This document shows, in pieces, positions 19,675 to 28,527 of a DNA stretch of 64,000 nucleotides; position 1 is the first letter of the stretch, and the number at the start of each line of letters is the position of its first letter. The notes beneath the pieces are model-generated. The model ran no database searches, had not been told where the DNA came from, and saw only the letters and a list, made by a program, of their open reading frames with translations. The stretch spans positions 17,633 through 81,632 of the forward strand of contig JAJRVM010000284.1 in the NCBI GenBank assembly GCA_024277285.1, read 5' to 3'. The position numbers and the translations under genes were made by a program. This DNA is from Planctomycetota bacterium. Lineage in GTDB: Bacteria > Planctomycetota > Planctomycetia > Pirellulales > Pirellulaceae.

Positions 19675-20520
19675 ATGCCTGAAGAATCCAAACAGCAGGT
19701 ATCGGTCCCAACAGGGTCGGCGCTCAGAACGCGATTATTCGCACGTTACCGTTTCTTGCCGTTCGTGCTGCCGTTCGTCGTATTCATGTTGCTCGGGTTG
19801 CTCGAGCCGTCGCTGCCCAATGTGACCGGGGAGGTTGTGCCGTCGTCGGTGCCCAGCAGTGCGGATGCGGTGGCCGAGAACGCGGTTCGTGAACCCGACG
19901 AGGCGCAGCATCTGCTGAGCTATCCCTTGGCCAATATGATGCGCATTCTATTGACCGGAGCCGCCGTTCTTTTCGTCTTGCCAAGCTGGCGTGAGATTCC
20001 TTGGCGATGCAGTTGGTGGGCCGTCGCCGCCGGGCTGATCGGCGGCGTTATGTGGATAGCCCTGTGTCGGCTGAAGATTGAAGATCACGCCCTTGTCCTG
20101 GTCGGTTTGGGGCATTGGACGACGTTAGGCGATCGTGCCGCTTTTGATCCGTTCGCGGCACTCGGAACCGTACCAACTTGGATGGTGCTCTTCCTGGCCG
20201 TTAGGCTGACCGGACTGGTGGTGATTGTGCCGCTCGTCGAAGAGTTCTTTCTGCGCGGGTTCCTGATGCGTTTTGTCGAGAAACCGGATTGGTGGACCAT
20301 TGAACTTGGGACGGTCACCAAGATGGGTGCCGGGGTCGTTGTCCTCTACGCCGTCCTGTCTCACCCGGCCGAAATAATCGCGGCGGCCCTTTGGTTCTCG
20401 CTAATCACATTGCTCTACAGCCGCACCCGGAGCATTTGGGACTGCGTTGTCGCACACGCCGTCACGAACGCCATGTTAGGCGTCTTCATCTTACTGTTTC
20501 GTGACTGGACACTTTGGTAA
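19675..20520 (+). CDS. CPBP (CAAX protease / bacteriocin-processing) family intramembrane metalloprotease
   Basis: 281 residues with about seven hydrophobic helices. The glutamate-protease motifs are all present: EEFFLR (E189, E190, R194), a His at 230 in LSHPAE, and HAVTN (H261, N265). This family cleaves substrates within the membrane. Members related to CAAX prenyl proteases are found near exosortase systems in Gram-negative bacteria, but no exosortase is visible here. The ATG at 19675 is chosen because AGGGTG lies about 7 bases upstream; the frame is open further up but that part has no sensible composition. The substrate is unknown. Confidence 0.85.
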   Translation: MPEESKQQVSVPTGSALRTRLFARYRFLPFVLPFVVFMLLGLLEPSLPNVTGEVVPSSVPSSADAVAENAVREPDEAQHLLSYPLANMMRILLTGAAVLFVLPSWREIPWRCSWWAVAAGLIGGVMWIALCRLKIEDHALVLVGLGHWTTLGDRAAFDPFAALGTVPTWMVLFLAVRLTGLVVIVPLVEEFFLRGFLMRFVEKPDWWTIELGTVTKMGAGVVVLYAVLSHPAEIIAAALWFSLITLLYSRTRSIWDCVVAHAVTNAMLGVFILLFRDWTLW

Positions 20521-20734
20521 GCGAAACAAGCCCGTCGCCTGGTGGCGGTGCGATCGGGGTTTCCGGGCGTGCTTTTGATGGGTATCTGCCGCCTCGGCGG
20601 GAACGCGGATCGATTGACATTTCCGCCCGGATTTTGGGCGGAGCTGCTACCGATTGCCGTTGCATTTCACGCTGCCGCTGTACCACGTCAATAAGGAAGG
20701 CGTCAGCACGGAAGGCAGCTGCGGCGACGGTGGA

Positions 20735-21889
20735 TCAGGAACGCCTCGTCTTCTTGCCGTCGTGTTGAGCGGTAGTAGCAACCGACTGACGGAACGGCCG
20801 TTTTGCTTTATAGAGATTCAAGCGTTTGCGCAACGGGCCGACATTTTCCTGTGGTGCCGAGTCGATTGCGCGTCTGAGTGTGGCTTGTGCCTCGTCGAAT
20901 TGTCCGCCGTTGGCAAAGGCGGCGGCCAACGTATCGAGATAGATGTAGTCGCGTTCGCCGTCGAGTTCGATCGCTTTTTGGGCGGACCGAATGGCCAAAT
21001 CCGCGTTGCGAAACTGCGGGTCAGGGCAGGTTGCCATCAGCCAGGCGGCGCCTTGATAGGCTTGGCCAAACGACTTGTCCAAACTGATCGCCCGTTCAAA
21101 GTCATTGGCCGCTTTGTCCCATTGCCCCAGGCTGCGATAGGCATCACCTCGGTTCGCATAGCGTTCGCAGTTTTTGGGATCGAGCGCCACTGCGCGGCTG
21201 TAATCGCTCAACGCTTGCTTGAAGCGTCGCAGCTGAAAATAGGCGTGGCCGCGACTGGTATAGAACCCGGCATCCTGCGGTTGCAGTCGAATCGCCTTGT
21301 CATAGTCGGCTAATGCCTTGGCGAACTGGCCAAGTTCATACTGAATCTCGGCCCGGTTGAACCAGGCGTTGGCATATTTCGGCCGCAGTTCGACCGTCTT
21401 AGAAAAGTCCTGGAGTGCTTCGTCGAATTTGCCCATCAGTGCGAAGCCAACGCCGCGGTGGTGATACGACTTCCAACGTTTCGGATCGAGTCCGATTGCG
21501 GCGTTGAAATCTTCCATGGCGCGCGAGTCCAGTTCGCGACCCTGCTGGTCGTCGCCGTGCTCGTTCGCCTCGGCGGCATGCTTGGCATGCGTCTCGCCTC
21601 GCTGATGCAAAACCCACGCTTCCAAACCGATGAGGTACTTTCGCACCTCTTGGCTGGTGGTCTTTTCACGGATCTTTTCGATCTTCACCAGGACCCGGTT
21701 TTGAGCTTCCAGGGTCTTGGCCGCCTTGGCTTCCGCAAACAGTTGACTTTCTTTTGTTTTTGCTCGTTCCTGCGCAGTGGCTGGAACGGCAACAACACTG
21801 AACGTTCCCCAGCCGATCATCCAAACCGCCAACCAGGTGAACGGTACGGTGCGTGCGATGCGGGGCAAGCGAGAGAACTTAACCACCAT
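20735..21889 (-). CDS. Secreted/periplasmic TPR-repeat protein, 384 aa
   Basis: An N-terminal signal peptide (about residues 18-40, ending VPATAQ) is followed by a charged helical stretch. About six TPR units follow from roughly residue 125 to 340, with typical Ala/Gly/Pro positions (ALQDFSKTVELRP, ALADYDKAIRLQP, ALSDYSRAVALDP, AANDFERAISLD). The tail is basic. TPR arrays bind other proteins, so a periplasmic scaffold or assembly role is likely but unproven. GGAG lies 8 bases before the ATG. A 53-nt element about 100-155 bases upstream also occurs before the Tat-exported protein at 54685. Confidence 0.85.
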   Translation of the reverse strand: MVVKFSRLPRIARTVPFTWLAVWMIGWGTFSVVAVPATAQERAKTKESQLFAEAKAAKTLEAQNRVLVKIEKIREKTTSQEVRKYLIGLEAWVLHQRGETHAKHAAEANEHGDDQQGRELDSRAMEDFNAAIGLDPKRWKSYHHRGVGFALMGKFDEALQDFSKTVELRPKYANAWFNRAEIQYELGQFAKALADYDKAIRLQPQDAGFYTSRGHAYFQLRRFKQALSDYSRAVALDPKNCERYANRGDAYRSLGQWDKAANDFERAISLDKSFGQAYQGAAWLMATCPDPQFRNADLAIRSAQKAIELDGERDYIYLDTLAAAFANGGQFDEAQATLRRAIDSAPQENVGPLRKRLNLYKAKRPFRQSVATTAQHDGKKTRRS

Positions 21890-21991
21890 GTCAGAGTCTC
21901 CGCAAAAGTGAAGGCGAAAGTATCAAAAATATGCTTTGACGATTTTAAAAATCCGTATCTGTTTAACCAATTGCAGCGTTTGACTGAGTCG

Positions 21992-22044
21992 TTCTAGCCC
22001 AATAAACTTCTTCACCCACCGCCGAAGGGGGTGGGGGTCGATCC
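21992..22044. repeat. Dispersed 53-nt element, copy 1
   Basis: Matches 55862-55914 at 43 of 53 positions by eye, and 24 of the first 26. The shared core in this orientation is AAACTTCTTCACCCA. Both copies lie upstream of minus-strand genes, here the TPR protein. A CACCC...GGGTG pairing could form. It is followed by a duplicated 11-bp GATCCCTAGCC at 22040-22061. Confidence 0.65.
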
Positions 22045-22212
22045 CTAGCCGATCCCTAGCCAACCAAGCCTCAATGCTCGGTCAACGTCATTCGGCCAAA
22101 CTGTTACGCAATTCGAGATCCTGTGAACGGTTTCAAGCGAGCTGTAGTTTTTGGGCAGAGCGACTGCCCCGCTTCTGTCGCGTGATTGTTCTATTATTGT
22201 TGACAACGGGCG

Positions 22213-23637
22213 TCATGCATGCGGATGCGTCATGCTCATCGGATCCAATGCTTCCTGCAATGTCGATTCTGGTAAGATCTTCTGTTCCAAGCACAATTGC
22301 CGAATCGTCTTGCCCGACTTGAATGCTTCTTTGGCAAGTTGCGAGGCTTTTTCATATCCGATCAAGGGGTTCAGGCTGGTAACCATCGACAGGCTCTGCT
22401 CGACGCTGGCCGCACATGATTCCGGGTTCGCCTCCATCTCGGCGGCACAGAAATCGCCGAAAGCACGCGTTACCGAGGCGAGCAAGCGAATGCTCTCGAG
22501 CGTTGCGTGTCCCATCACCGGCATCATGATGTTCAGCTGAAACTGCCCGCCCGTCGCGCCGCTCATCGTGATCGTCGCATCGTTGCCGATCACGCGCGTT
22601 GCCACTTGCATCATGCTCTCGCACATCACCGGGTTCACTTTGCCCGGCATGATCGAGCTGCCTGGTTGGCGTGTGGGCAGTTTAATTTCATAGAATCCGC
22701 AGCGTGGGCCGGAGCCAAGCCAGCGGATGTTGTTGGCGACGTTGAACAAGGTGGTAGCGATCGTGCGCAATTGGCCATGGCACGACACCAAGCCATCGCG
22801 CTGCGCATTCGCCTCGAAATGGTCGACCGCTTCAATAAACGGGATGCCTGTCTCATTGGCCAACACCTGCGCCACTCGGTTGCCGAATTCGGGGTGCGTG
22901 TTGATTCCCGACCCGACCGCCGTGCCGCCGACAGGGAGCTCGAGAATCGCCTCAATTGCCTGCTCGGCGCGCTGGCAAGACAGCGAAATCTGCCGGCCGA
23001 AAGCGCCGATCTCTTGCCCTAAACGCAGTGGCGTCGCATCCATCAAATGCGTGCGGCCGATCTTGATGATCTCGTCCCAGTCCTTCGCTTTCTGGGCGAG
23101 TGTGTCCGCGAGTTGCCGTAGTGCCGGCAGCAGGTCGTTCTTGATCTGGTCCGCGACCGCAACATGAATCGCTGTTGGAAACGTATCGTTCGTGCTCTGT
23201 CCCATGTTGACATGGTCGTTGGGATGGATCGGCTTTTCGGGGCTGAAGCGGTCGCCGTCGATCAGCTCGATCGCCCGATTTGCGATCACTTCGTTGCAGT
23301 TCATGTTGCTTGACGTGCCCGATCCGGTTTGAAACACGTCGACCGGGAACTCACCGTCAAGCTTCCCCTCGATCACCTCCCGGCACGCTTGCAGCATCGC
23401 GTCGACCTGGGCCTCGCTCATCGGATTCTTGCCGCTGCCCGTCAGTTTTCCCAGGTCACGGTTGGCTATGCCACAGGCGTATTTCACCAGCCCCATGGCG
23501 TGCACCAGCGCGGGGGGTAATTCCCAACCGGAAATGGGGAAATTCTCGACGGCACGCTGAGTTTGCGCTCCGTAATAAGCCTGCGCCGGGACTAGAACCT
23601 CACCCATCGAATCGCGTTCGGTGCGAAAATCGCTCAT
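22213..23637 (-). CDS. fumC: Class II fumarate hydratase
   Basis: 474 residues, normal for the homotetrameric iron-independent fumarase that interconverts fumarate and malate in the TCA cycle. Family landmarks are present: YYGAQTQRAVENF near the N-terminus, TGSGTSSNMNCNEV, GRTHLMDATPLRLGQE, and the superfamily signature GSSIMPGKVNP with the catalytic Ser loop. The ATG at 23637 is chosen because AAGGA lies 7 bases upstream; the ATG at 23643 would be too close to it. Aspartase and argininosuccinate lyase share the fold, but the VGGTAVGSGIN and GRTHLMDA segments favour fumarase. Confidence 0.95.
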   Translation of the reverse strand: MSDFRTERDSMGEVLVPAQAYYGAQTQRAVENFPISGWELPPALVHAMGLVKYACGIANRDLGKLTGSGKNPMSEAQVDAMLQACREVIEGKLDGEFPVDVFQTGSGTSSNMNCNEVIANRAIELIDGDRFSPEKPIHPNDHVNMGQSTNDTFPTAIHVAVADQIKNDLLPALRQLADTLAQKAKDWDEIIKIGRTHLMDATPLRLGQEIGAFGRQISLSCQRAEQAIEAILELPVGGTAVGSGINTHPEFGNRVAQVLANETGIPFIEAVDHFEANAQRDGLVSCHGQLRTIATTLFNVANNIRWLGSGPRCGFYEIKLPTRQPGSSIMPGKVNPVMCESMMQVATRVIGNDATITMSGATGGQFQLNIMMPVMGHATLESIRLLASVTRAFGDFCAAEMEANPESCAASVEQSLSMVTSLNPLIGYEKASQLAKEAFKSGKTIRQLCLEQKILPESTLQEALDPMSMTHPHA

Positions 23638-24130
23638 CGCCATGTCCTTTCTCAAGTTGCGGAAAATCGCGGCATCGCCGATATGATAGCCGCAATCAGG
23701 ACTAGCTCCAAGACACACTTTATCGCCAGTGCCTACCAGGGGGGGCCGCCGGGGTCAATTTGGAGTGGTAGTGACTCGGACCCTCATTGGTGGAGCTGTG
23801 TCCTTCCCGTTCTTGCGCCGCGAGCGGTTGATCAATGTGGCCCCGCAGGCAAGTAGCTAGCAGTCGAGGTCAGGCACGCTGCAGGCAGAAAAGAGGCTGG
23901 CATCACGCTTCTCTTCTTGCCCGCCATTTTCTCTTGCCCTCAAACGAGCCCACTCTACCACGTTGATTACTTGATTGGCTGCCGAGACTGTGCGATGCTC
24001 TGTGGGCGGTTTTCATGGAATCGCGACGGCCGTGTTGGGCTGGGCTGGGGTTAAACGGCTTGGTCTGTGTTTCGGGGTTGGCGTGTGCGTGGATGAATTG
24101 GCGAATCGAGTCTTGCGGGAGGAGTGTCAC
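23638..24130. other. Divergent promoter region
   Basis: About 490 bases between fumC (minus) and the GntP-type permease (plus). It must hold both promoters. I see a G-rich tract near 23740 but no confident -35/-10 pair, repeat or small gene. Confidence 0.4.
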
Positions 24131-25795
24131 GTGCATTGGCGTACTGCGAGGTTGAGTCTTCTGCTGGCCGGAGTCGTTGCCTGTCTTTGGATGATCGGCG
24201 CCCAAGTGGCGCGGGATGCGCTCGGTGCGGCAACGCCGCACGTAGCCCAACAGGCGGAATCCGCCGCAAACGAAGCGTCTTCTGCGCAGAGCGGTGATGG
24301 CACGACTGGTGACGACCCAACGGGTGTTCTCGAGCCAAGCGGAACGGACCTGGAAAAAGCGACGGTTCACGTGGATACCGACGCGGTCAATCCCAACATC
24401 TGGCCGCTCATTGTGCTGGCGGTCGGGATCGTCATCGTGCTGGGGCTGATAATCGGTATGAAGGTCAACGCGTTCTTGGCGTTGATCACGGCGGCCATGG
24501 TGGTCAGCTTGTTGGCGGAAGGGGAGTTAGCGGACAAGATTTCTCGCGTGGCGACGGCGTTCGGCGAATCGGCGGGGAAGATCGGCATTGTGATCGCATT
24601 GGCAGCGGTGATTGGCAAGTGCATGCTGGACAGCGGTGCGGCGGACCGGATCGTACGCGGTTTCTTACGACTATTCGGTCAGAAGCAAGCTCCGCTGGCA
24701 CTGGCTGGGAGTGGTTTTTTTCTGGCGATACCGGTCTTCTTCGACACGGTATTCTACTTGCTTGTACCATTGGCCCGCTCGTTGCATCGCAAGACGCAGG
24801 TCAACTATTTGCTCTATGTCTTGGCGATTGGCGTTGGCGGCGCGATCACGCACACCCTGGTTCCTCCCACTCCTGGCCCGTTGATAATGGCGGCGAATTT
24901 GCATTTTGACATCGGCGTCATGGTATTTGTGGGCGCGTTAGTAGCGTTGCCTGCCGCAGCGGCTGGGCTGCTGTTTTCGTACATGGCCAATCGGTTGATG
25001 CCAATTCCGATGCGCAGCATTGGCAACGAACCGGACCCAGAACCGTTGCAGGATGCTGATCTTCCCCCGCTTTGGCTCGCCACCGCCCCGGTCGTGTTGC
25101 CGGTGTTGTTGATTATCGGCAATTCGGCCTTCTCATTGGTGTCGCTCGACGCCGCCAGTCCGGCTTGGTTGCACACAGCGCGCGGAATCGTCGCGATTGT
25201 CGGCAATCCCAACCTGGCGCTCCTGTTTTCAGCCGTGATCGCCATCTTGACGCTCTTCGTCGGCCGCGGGCTCTCCCGTGCCGATCTGTCGCATTCGATT
25301 GAAACGGCGCTGATGAGTGGTGGCGTCATCATTTTGATTACGGCTGGTGGCGGCGCATTTGGCGCGATGCTGCAAGTGGCGAAAGTTGGACCTGCGATCG
25401 AGCATTTCTTTTCGGGCACGCAGGCTACCGGCTTGATGATTCTGGTTTTAGGGTTCAGTGTGGCCTCGGTCCTGAAGATTGCGCAGGGGTCAAGTACCGT
25501 GGCCATGATCACCGGTTCGGCTATGCTCGCTGGCGTAGCAGGCTCTGCTTCACTCGGGTTCCACCCCGTCTATCTGGCCACCGCCATCGGCTCGGGATCG
25601 CTAATGGGTTCGTGGATGAATGACAGTGGGTTTTGGATCTTTTCCAAGATGAGTGGTTTGACCGAGAGTGAAGCTCTCAAGTCATGGACCCCGGCGCTGA
25701 TGGTCCTGGCCCTCGTCGGCTTGGCCGTCACGTTGTTGCTGGCGGCTACGCTACCTTATCCGCCACTGACAGTGGCACCGACCAGCATGCCATGA
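24131..25795 (+). CDS. GntP-family gluconate/organic-acid:H+ symporter
   Basis: 554 residues with about twelve hydrophobic helices. GntP-type features are visible: IGMKVNAFLALI, FGESAGKIGIVIALAAVIGKCMLDSG, SGFFLAIPVFFDTVFYLLVPLAR, THTLVPPTPGP and the C-terminal QGSSTVAMITGSAM and GSWMNDSGFW. This family imports gluconate and related sugar acids with protons. The GTG at 24131 is the likely start because GGAGG stands at the right distance. The N-terminus is unusual: an extra helix and a Ser/Thr/Asp-rich linker of about 60 residues precede the normal transporter start. It overlaps the next gene by 4 bp. No sugar-acid kinase or dehydratase is nearby, so the substrate is open. Confidence 0.9.
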   Translation: MHWRTARLSLLLAGVVACLWMIGAQVARDALGAATPHVAQQAESAANEASSAQSGDGTTGDDPTGVLEPSGTDLEKATVHVDTDAVNPNIWPLIVLAVGIVIVLGLIIGMKVNAFLALITAAMVVSLLAEGELADKISRVATAFGESAGKIGIVIALAAVIGKCMLDSGAADRIVRGFLRLFGQKQAPLALAGSGFFLAIPVFFDTVFYLLVPLARSLHRKTQVNYLLYVLAIGVGGAITHTLVPPTPGPLIMAANLHFDIGVMVFVGALVALPAAAAGLLFSYMANRLMPIPMRSIGNEPDPEPLQDADLPPLWLATAPVVLPVLLIIGNSAFSLVSLDAASPAWLHTARGIVAIVGNPNLALLFSAVIAILTLFVGRGLSRADLSHSIETALMSGGVIILITAGGGAFGAMLQVAKVGPAIEHFFSGTQATGLMILVLGFSVASVLKIAQGSSTVAMITGSAMLAGVAGSASLGFHPVYLATAIGSGSLMGSWMNDSGFWIFSKMSGLTESEALKSWTPALMVLALVGLAVTLLLAATLPYPPLTVAPTSMP

Positions 25796-26082
25796 TGATG
25801 TCCAAGCGAAACCGTTTTCGCATTCGCCACACGGGCTGCAGCCTGTTGATCGTTGCCTGTGTCGTCACGGCGATCATGCTGCAGGCCAATCGCATTTTCG
25901 TCATTGCGGTCTATGCGGCGACCGTTCCCAACGAGTTCGATTATGCACGCGTTCGAACGGTGCTGCAGTTCTTGCTGATGATCGCTCTGCTACTGCCAGA
26001 ATGGTGGTTGCTCGATCGCCTGACGCAATTGGCTCGAAGCGGGCTCGCTCTTTTCGTAGCGGACACGCCGGACGAACATTGA
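25792..26082 (+). CDS. Small two-helix membrane protein, 96 aa, coupled to the permease
   Basis: The start overlaps the permease stop in an ATGA, which suggests coupled translation. Three consecutive ATG codons lie at 25792-25800. The protein has a basic N-terminus, a first hydrophobic helix (CSLLIVACVVTAIML) and a second one (VLQFLLMIALLLPEWWLL), then a short polar tail. The gene is too short for a family call. By position it may be an accessory or stabilising subunit of the permease. It ends before a convergent protease gene. Confidence 0.6.
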   Translation: MMMSKRNRFRIRHTGCSLLIVACVVTAIMLQANRIFVIAVYAATVPNEFDYARVRTVLQFLLMIALLLPEWWLLDRLTQLARSGLALFVADTPDEH

Positions 26083-26168
26083 GCAGTTCTCGGCCTGGCA
26101 CCAAGCTCGAGTTGCTCTGTTGGTAATCAACGTGAGAGAGTGATTCTCAGCTGCGATCTCTCGATCGG

Positions 26169-27830
26169 TCAGCGTCGCATGCCGTGTCTTGGTTCGGTGA
26201 TTACCGCTTCTCCATCATCTTCTAGAGTGGCATGGACCGGGAGCGCGGCGGTGCGTGGGGCGGTGATTTGGATATCGTGTGCGGCCAGTGCGTAACGCCG
26301 GCCGGTCTCGTCCTCGACGAATACACGGATATGGCATTGCCCTCGTGCTTCGAGTGGGATTTTTATGGCGGTCAGAAAATCGCCGTTCGTTACCGCCACG
26401 CGTCGCTGCGCCCAACGCTGATCATTCGCCTGCTGGTAGGTGGCGTTGAATTGACTCAGGGCCTTGAACGAGTCGTCGTACCGATAACGTGTTGGCGGAT
26501 CGATCCGCAAGTGGTCGCGTCGGCAGACCAGTTCGACCGTTCCGGTTCCCGAGAACTTGCTGGTGCCGCGCACTTCGAGGATGGTCCCGGCCATTGCTTT
26601 GTCCGCGACCTTCAATGTAACAGGTTGCGGGTAAGGCATACGCATCAGCGGGTCGCCGAACAGGTTGAACAGCAAGATGTGCTCGCGACGTTCCTCGTGC
26701 AGCAGGCCCGGATTCGGGCTGACCGCCCTGCCCAATAGGTCGAGCAACTTGCGCGATGTTCGGTCGGGCGAGTCGTCGGCCAATTGCCGTTTTGCGTTCA
26801 TCACCAGCTCACCAAGGGTTGGCGTCCGCTTGCGAAAATACTCGTCCATCAGCCCACTTCCCAATACCGCCATGGCGTAGGGCATCGTCACGCGCGAACC
26901 CGCCAATACGGCAGCTGGGCCGCCCGGCGCTCGCAGCATTTCCTCGGCCAGGCAATCGTAAGGTTGGTCATAAGCGCCCGTGTAACACGCCAGGAAAATA
27001 GCGATGGGGATACCGTTTTGATTCTCAAGTTCCGGTATGTCCGTGATGTTCAAGATGTGATGGGACCGGCTCGGCACACGCACTCGGTCAAGTTGGTATG
27101 GATACCCGTGGCCAATATAGACCCAAAACAGACAGCCTTCGTTAAATCGGTTGACCGTCTCGGTGTGAAACTGGTACGGGTTCGGGCAAAACGGACTGCG
27201 CCAACTGCCATAGGTCATCGAGGTGCGGTATGAAGCGGGTATCCCGTCGGTCAGGAACTTCTTGGTGGCCAGTTCCACGATGGGGTCCAGCAGTGGACCG
27301 AACCCGCCAATGCCGGCGACGAAATTCACCCGTTGCTGCCAGGCGCCTTGGTGCCCTTGCATTTCGTACCGGATAATCTTGTCGACCATCAACGACAGTT
27401 CTGCCGGACTATCGGCTGGCAAACGACCGATCGCCACGTCGGGCACGCCATCGTCATCTAAATCGGCGTACCAATTGTCGGTCGGCAGCTCGGGGGTCGA
27501 GTGCCAGCGTATATTGACCTTAGCTTTGGCCATGAAAGCAGGGATCGAACGCGCTCGTATCATCGGATCGACCACCGCAAGGGGTTCTGCATCGCCCACC
27601 AATAGGATGAACCGTAGCCCACCCTGTGTGGCTTGTTGACGAATTGCCTCACGAATCTGCACCGCACTGCCCGCGTTCGACACAAATGCAAACGTATGGC
27701 CTTGCGCTGCACGATGAGCTACCCAGGGACGCAGCGCGTCGAGATACGCCGGCGGGCTGACCACCACCGTGTCGGCGGGGCCCGCAGCCGCGATAGTGCT
27801 GAGCGCAAGAAGCAGGGAAGTTGCAAACAT
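26169..27830 (-). CDS. Secreted gingipain-type cysteine protease (peptidase C25 family)
   Basis: 553 residues. A short signal peptide (MFATSLLLALSTIAAAG) leads straight into the catalytic domain. The expected C25 dyad is visible: His in WVYIGHG (about residue 241) and Cys in FLACYTG (about 282), with RFILLVGD, WYADLDDDGVPDVAIGRLPA and VLAGSRVTMPYAM around them as in gingipains. A beta-sandwich-like C-terminal part follows (about 400-553). Members cleave extracellular proteins or act in protein-sorting systems. No propeptide or sorting tail is evident. I prefer the ATG at 27830 over a TTG at 27845. Neither has a good ribosome-binding site. Confidence 0.85.
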   Translation of the reverse strand: MFATSLLLALSTIAAAGPADTVVVSPPAYLDALRPWVAHRAAQGHTFAFVSNAGSAVQIREAIRQQATQGGLRFILLVGDAEPLAVVDPMIRARSIPAFMAKAKVNIRWHSTPELPTDNWYADLDDDGVPDVAIGRLPADSPAELSLMVDKIIRYEMQGHQGAWQQRVNFVAGIGGFGPLLDPIVELATKKFLTDGIPASYRTSMTYGSWRSPFCPNPYQFHTETVNRFNEGCLFWVYIGHGYPYQLDRVRVPSRSHHILNITDIPELENQNGIPIAIFLACYTGAYDQPYDCLAEEMLRAPGGPAAVLAGSRVTMPYAMAVLGSGLMDEYFRKRTPTLGELVMNAKRQLADDSPDRTSRKLLDLLGRAVSPNPGLLHEERREHILLFNLFGDPLMRMPYPQPVTLKVADKAMAGTILEVRGTSKFSGTGTVELVCRRDHLRIDPPTRYRYDDSFKALSQFNATYQQANDQRWAQRRVAVTNGDFLTAIKIPLEARGQCHIRVFVEDETGRRYALAAHDIQITAPRTAALPVHATLEDDGEAVITEPRHGMRR

Positions 27831-28154
27831 AAGCACGCAATCCAATTCAGTTTCAGCCCATGCTCCGCACGCACCTGGCGGATCGGTATTGCCCCTGCAT
27901 GGCTCGATGAGATAGAGGAGGTTGCCGCGCTATGGCGGAAAAAGGTGGCGAAGTCTAATCGCATTGCCCAGTGCACGGCAAGATGAATTTGCCGCCAGCG
28001 TGTGTCTGGGTAAGTTGAGGCGAATGGTGAATGCGAGATATTGACCCCTCGGCCTCGCTCCATTTGCGCACACGCACGAAAGCTAGCAACCAAAACGGCC
28101 GCTCGAAACGAGCAGCCGTTGGATGGAATAGAATTGGCTGAAACAGATTTGGAG
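27831..28154. other. Gap between protease gene and tRNA
   Basis: About 320 bases. Apart from the tRNA terminator at 28092-28120 I see nothing in it. Confidence 0.4.
28092..28120 (-). terminator. Rho-independent terminator of the tRNA transcript
   Basis: Read on the minus strand, AACGGCTGCTCG and CGAGCGGCCGTT form a 12-bp stem (one T-G wobble) around a TTT loop, running into a short T-run. It lies about 35 bases beyond the tRNA 3' end. Confidence 0.65.
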
Positions 28155-28225
28155 AGCGGGTGAGGGGAATCGAACCCCCGTGTCAAGCTTGGGAAGCTTG
28201 TGTACTACCATTGTACGACACCCGC
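28155..28225 (-). tRNA. tRNA-Gly (anticodon CCC)
   Basis: The cloverleaf can be drawn in full: acceptor GCGGGTG pairs with CACCCGC, D-loop with AATGGTAG, anticodon stem CAAGC/GCTTG around loop TTCCCAA (anticodon CCC), and T-arm with GGTTCGATTCC. The discriminator base is T and CCA is not encoded, so it must be added after transcription. The tRNA is 71 nt without CCA. Confidence 0.95.
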
Positions 28226-28527
28226 GAAAACCGCTCGGATAGTGCTCTTTCACTCCCGTTGGTTGCTGAAACTTGCCGGTGAATCTTGCCCAAGAGAATA
28301 AGTTTTTTGCCGTCAGTAGCACGGTGCTCCCAATTATAGCACACTCCCAACCCCGGAAACAACGGGCGGTTCCTAAGTCGCCGGAGCCAGCCGGGATTCC
28401 CCGCCTTGGTTGCGCTTGCCACGTTGCTGCATCATTGGGGCTGCGCATCATTGGAGCTTGGACCCACGGGCTGGTGCCATGGAAGCTCCTGGGCCAGTGA
28501 TTCTGGCGAAAGGAACAACGCTGGCGC
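28226..28527. other. Gap upstream of the tRNA
   Basis: About 300 bases. It should contain the tRNA promoter, but no clear promoter pair, repeat or small ORF with ribosome-binding site is visible. Confidence 0.4.

Noticed and set aside
20622..20642. 7-bp stem (TCCGCCC/GGGCGGA) between the convergent protease and TPR genes
   Set aside because: No T-run on either side and a short stem; could be chance in GC-rich DNA.
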